From positions 1-31,305 of the IMG/VR virus record IMGVR_UViG_3300050131_000122: 31,305 nucleotides of DNA, one strand, 5' to 3'. The stretch is from a virus. Below are positions 29,431 to 31,305 of this stretch, piece after piece (position 1 is the first letter of the stretch; each line of letters starts with the position of its first letter). Below the pieces are notes generated by a model, which was not told the DNA's origin, did not search any database, and was given only the letters and a program-made list of their open reading frames with translations. The position numbers were made by a program, and so were the translations under genes.

Positions 29431-29946
29431 ATGGGCGGTGGAGTGCCATGGGGATTTGGCGTACGCTTCATGTACGACAGTATGTTGCGCTATTTCCGTC
29501 CGGGACTGCCCTGTGCCCTGAGAATTCAGAACTATGTGACGCCCGATGTTGGATTCGCCGAATTGGGATTTGAGTTTAGTCCGACAGGGGCGATGCAGCC
29601 CGAGGAAACAGGGTTTATGGACATACCGATCAAACCTCCTGTAGAAGTCTGGTCGGCAGGAGCAAAAGGCGGCAAAGCGGGAGACATTGGACTCAATCAG
29701 GCACGATTCATGTTCTCCGGCCGCACGTTCTATGTCAGCCATACGTTTGTAAAAGCCCGTATGAATCTAATGGGCTACACGGACCCGTATCAAGTGTGGC
29801 GTGATCCAACAGTAATTGGTCTGTACTATGACAACCGGTTGCACAAGATCGACGGTATCGACAACGAACAGATTGCTGGGCAGATTCTAGCCTGGACGCT
29901 CGATACGTCTTATCAAGAAGTACCAGTCACGGTCGAAGGGAGCTGA
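29431..29946 (+). CDS. Head/neck structural hypothetical protein
   Basis: 171 aa beginning directly after the previous stop, GGAG 7 nt before. Beta-rich with many aromatic residues: MYDSMLRYFRPGLPCALRIQN, FEFSPTGAMQPEETGFMDIPIKPP, FYVSHTFVKARMNLMGY, VWRDPTVIGLYYDNRL. It fits the size and place of a neck or tail-completion protein. No family named with confidence. Confidence 0.68.
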   Translation: MGGGVPWGFGVRFMYDSMLRYFRPGLPCALRIQNYVTPDVGFAELGFEFSPTGAMQPEETGFMDIPIKPPVEVWSAGAKGGKAGDIGLNQARFMFSGRTFYVSHTFVKARMNLMGYTDPYQVWRDPTVIGLYYDNRLHKIDGIDNEQIAGQILAWTLDTSYQEVPVTVEGS

Positions 29947-29947
29947 A

Positions 29948-30208
29948 ATGAAACAAGAAATAGGTTTTCGCATTCAGGATCAGGTACGCGTTAGACGCCC
30001 GATACTTCATGGGCGTGGAAGTAATCTTATTAAGCTAGGCACGATTCTCGCATTTGCCGAGAACGGGACGAAAGCTGTCGTTTCGTTTCCGGCAGACCAG
30101 ACTCGCGTGACAATCTCATTAAATGAATTGGAGCCTGTCAGCAAAGCGTATGGACGGGCACGCGTACAAGTCAACCCTGTACGGCGTTCGATTGGTGGTT
30201 TGTGGTAA
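29948..30208 (+). CDS. Small SH3-like structural protein
   Basis: 86 aa, GGGAG upstream, 1 nt after the previous stop. IQDQVRVRRPILHGRGSNLIKLGTILAFAENGTKAVVSF and RVTISLNELEPV give five strands of an SH3-like barrel with a basic surface. It may be a head-tail joining piece; inferred from place only. Confidence 0.62.
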   Translation: MKQEIGFRIQDQVRVRRPILHGRGSNLIKLGTILAFAENGTKAVVSFPADQTRVTISLNELEPVSKAYGRARVQVNPVRRSIGGLW

Positions 30209-30241
30209 GAGCTGTAAAAATTCAAAAGGAGAACTAAGTTT

Positions 30242-30571
30242 ATGGCGAACAGCACAACAATCGTGGCAGATTTGAAAACAGTCATTACGAATAACAACGT
30301 CGCTATCAAGGCGGCAACGTCAGTAAACGCTACTAACCCATCGGCACTGACGGCAACTGGTGGTGCTGGAAACTTCACTGGTGGTACAGGCGTTTACGCC
30401 AGTGGGTCAATCCCCGGTGGCATGATGGACTATCTCGGCAACCTAAACTTATGCCTGCTCAAAGCCCAGGAGTTGGGTACATTGCTGGCAAAGGTTCTGG
30501 TGAACACGGATCAAGCGACCGACGGCACGAACCAGACGTTGCTTGTAAATATACTCAACGATCTTCAGTGA
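30242..30571 (+). CDS. Small Gly/Thr/Asn-rich virion protein
   Basis: 109 aa, AAAGGAG 9 nt before the ATG. Thr/Asn/Ala/Gly-rich low-complexity middle (ATSVNATNPSALTATGGAGNFTGGTGVYASG) between two helices. Composition resembles head-fibre or decoration proteins; without a match this is a guess. Its stop forms GTGAGG in front of the next gene. Confidence 0.6.
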   Translation: MANSTTIVADLKTVITNNNVAIKAATSVNATNPSALTATGGAGNFTGGTGVYASGSIPGGMMDYLGNLNLCLLKAQELGTLLAKVLVNTDQATDGTNQTLLVNILNDLQ

Positions 30572-30581
30572 GGTAGGTCAC

Positions 30582-31097
30582 ATGGCTACCTTATTCACAG
30601 CACTTTATCCGTTGTTGCAACTCGACACGAAGAAATTCTTGTCTGAGTTTGCACAGGCGGATAGAACGCCAATCGAAGCGGGTGTCGGCGTCGAAGGGCC
30701 CGCTGCTGCGTATGCCCTCGTTTGGGAATGGGGGAATATACGGCAGACAAAAATTGGCCCTAAGACAACTATCGGAACGAATCCTGACGGCGAGCGGGTG
30801 TTCTTGTCGATTCAAGCACCACACGGGTACATCCGCGTGAATACACCGTTGTACTGGGCCGCATTCGAGCAAGAGATAGGGAGACTCAAGTTCACCAGTA
30901 CAACGGCCGAGGGGATTCACGAGGAGTTTCAACAGGTAGTCGAACGAACGGCATCACGCGTAAGGGACATCATCAGAGAGCATGTCCCAGTCGATACAGG
31001 ACAACTCTACGATGATATCCGCGTGATTAGTGCAGGAGATGATCTGCTGGACGAAGACGAGGATTCAAACGCTTTAATGTTGACGAGAGAGGTATAG
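30582..31097 (+). CDS. HK97 gp10-like minor head/tail protein
   Basis: 171 aa, GAGG upstream of the ATG. VEGPAAAYALVWEWGN and later VVERTASRVRDIIREHVPVDTGQLYDDIRVI match the gp10-like pattern, whose hallmark is '...P.DTG.L..si.'. Such proteins take part in tail completion or head-tail joining. It ends with an acidic stretch (DDLLDEDEDSNA). Confidence 0.72.
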   Translation: MATLFTALYPLLQLDTKKFLSEFAQADRTPIEAGVGVEGPAAAYALVWEWGNIRQTKIGPKTTIGTNPDGERVFLSIQAPHGYIRVNTPLYWAAFEQEIGRLKFTSTTAEGIHEEFQQVVERTASRVRDIIREHVPVDTGQLYDDIRVISAGDDLLDEDEDSNALMLTREV

Positions 31098-31100
31098 GAC

Positions 31101-31305
31101 ATGGGGAACACGATGCCAACTGTACGTGCCGACAGGGTGGGGAAAGACTTTTATAATAAGAAACTGGCGAACCGCAATTTCTCCGGACAGAAACTCGATC
31201 ATGCTGATTTTCGCTGTGCCAGTTTAATTGGGGCGAACTTCGATGATGCGGATTTGAGCTATGCGAACTTTGAAGGTGCGAATCTACGCAATGCATCTCT
31301 TGTTG
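31101..31305 (+). CDS. Pentapeptide-repeat protein, 3' end missing
   Basis: 68 codons seen, open to the window edge. Starts at ATG 31101, 3 nt after the upstream stop. After about 25 residues the pentapeptide pattern A-(D/N)-(L/F)-x-x appears repeatedly: ANFDDADLSYANFEGANLRNASL. Such proteins fold into a right-handed beta helix; some (Qnr, MfpA) mimic DNA and bind gyrase. A repeat protein among virion genes could also be structural. No Shine-Dalgarno is evident beyond AGGAC. Confidence 0.8.
   Translation, partial: MGNTMPTVRADRVGKDFYNKKLANRNFSGQKLDHADFRCASLIGANFDDADLSYANFEGANLRNASLV

Overview
The window is a gene-dense piece of a tailed double-stranded DNA phage or prophage (Caudoviricetes, HK97-fold capsid). 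Every supported gene lies on the + strand. Most genes overlap by 1-50 nt or abut, and many start at ATGA or TGATG junctions behind AGGAG-type ribosome binding sites. The virion genes identify a phage: large terminase, intein-containing portal, protease/scaffold fusion, major capsid protein, connector and gp10-like protein. Host promoters look sigma70-like (TTGACA-N17-TATTAT). The sequence does not fix the host, and no integrase, tRNA or attachment site was seen.

Layout. 1-3771: sugar and surface genes (RmlB-like dehydratase cut by the window edge, a GT4-like and a GT9-like glycosyltransferase) mixed with a PD-(D/E)XK nuclease and small zinc-ribbon proteins. 3768-5607: small zinc-ribbon genes and an HNH-type gene. 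5619-8078: a GroES-like co-chaperonin followed by TerL. 8079-8485: a 407-nt stretch without a protein gene. It holds a compact structured RNA that looks like a stand-alone HEARO/omega-RNA, with a promoter-like site before it, a terminator-like hairpin after it, and then a strong promoter. 8486-13456: a module with a Ycf46-like AAA+ ATPase, SWIM zinc finger, DUF1257 (Ycf35-like), DUF2997 and a possible DUF3150 protein. 13446-22136: accessory genes (TadE-like, UPF0489, sigma region 4-like, a second GT9, tandem C2H2 fingers, two paralogues, several one-helix membrane microproteins). 22213-31305: the head and connector cassette, ending in a pentapeptide-repeat gene cut by the right edge.

How it fits together. 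At least four sigma70 promoters carry the same 19-bp inverted repeat, CAATATT-GTGCG-AATATTG, exactly between -35 and -10. A fifth copy precedes the structured RNA. This points to one repressor controlling the accessory transcription units. The AAA+ protein has an unusual order of motifs: Walker B comes before Walker A, as if the beta3-alpha3 unit had been moved. The virion cassette reads in standard order, with an internal Shine-Dalgarno and start codon inside the protease gene that would give a separate scaffold protein.

The most unusual items are the stand-alone RNA, the shared operator, the permuted AAA+ domain, the structured leader before the DUF1257 gene, and the sigma-like protein whose helix-turn-helix is split by about 42 residues. 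Family names come from recognising motifs by eye; no database search was possible.
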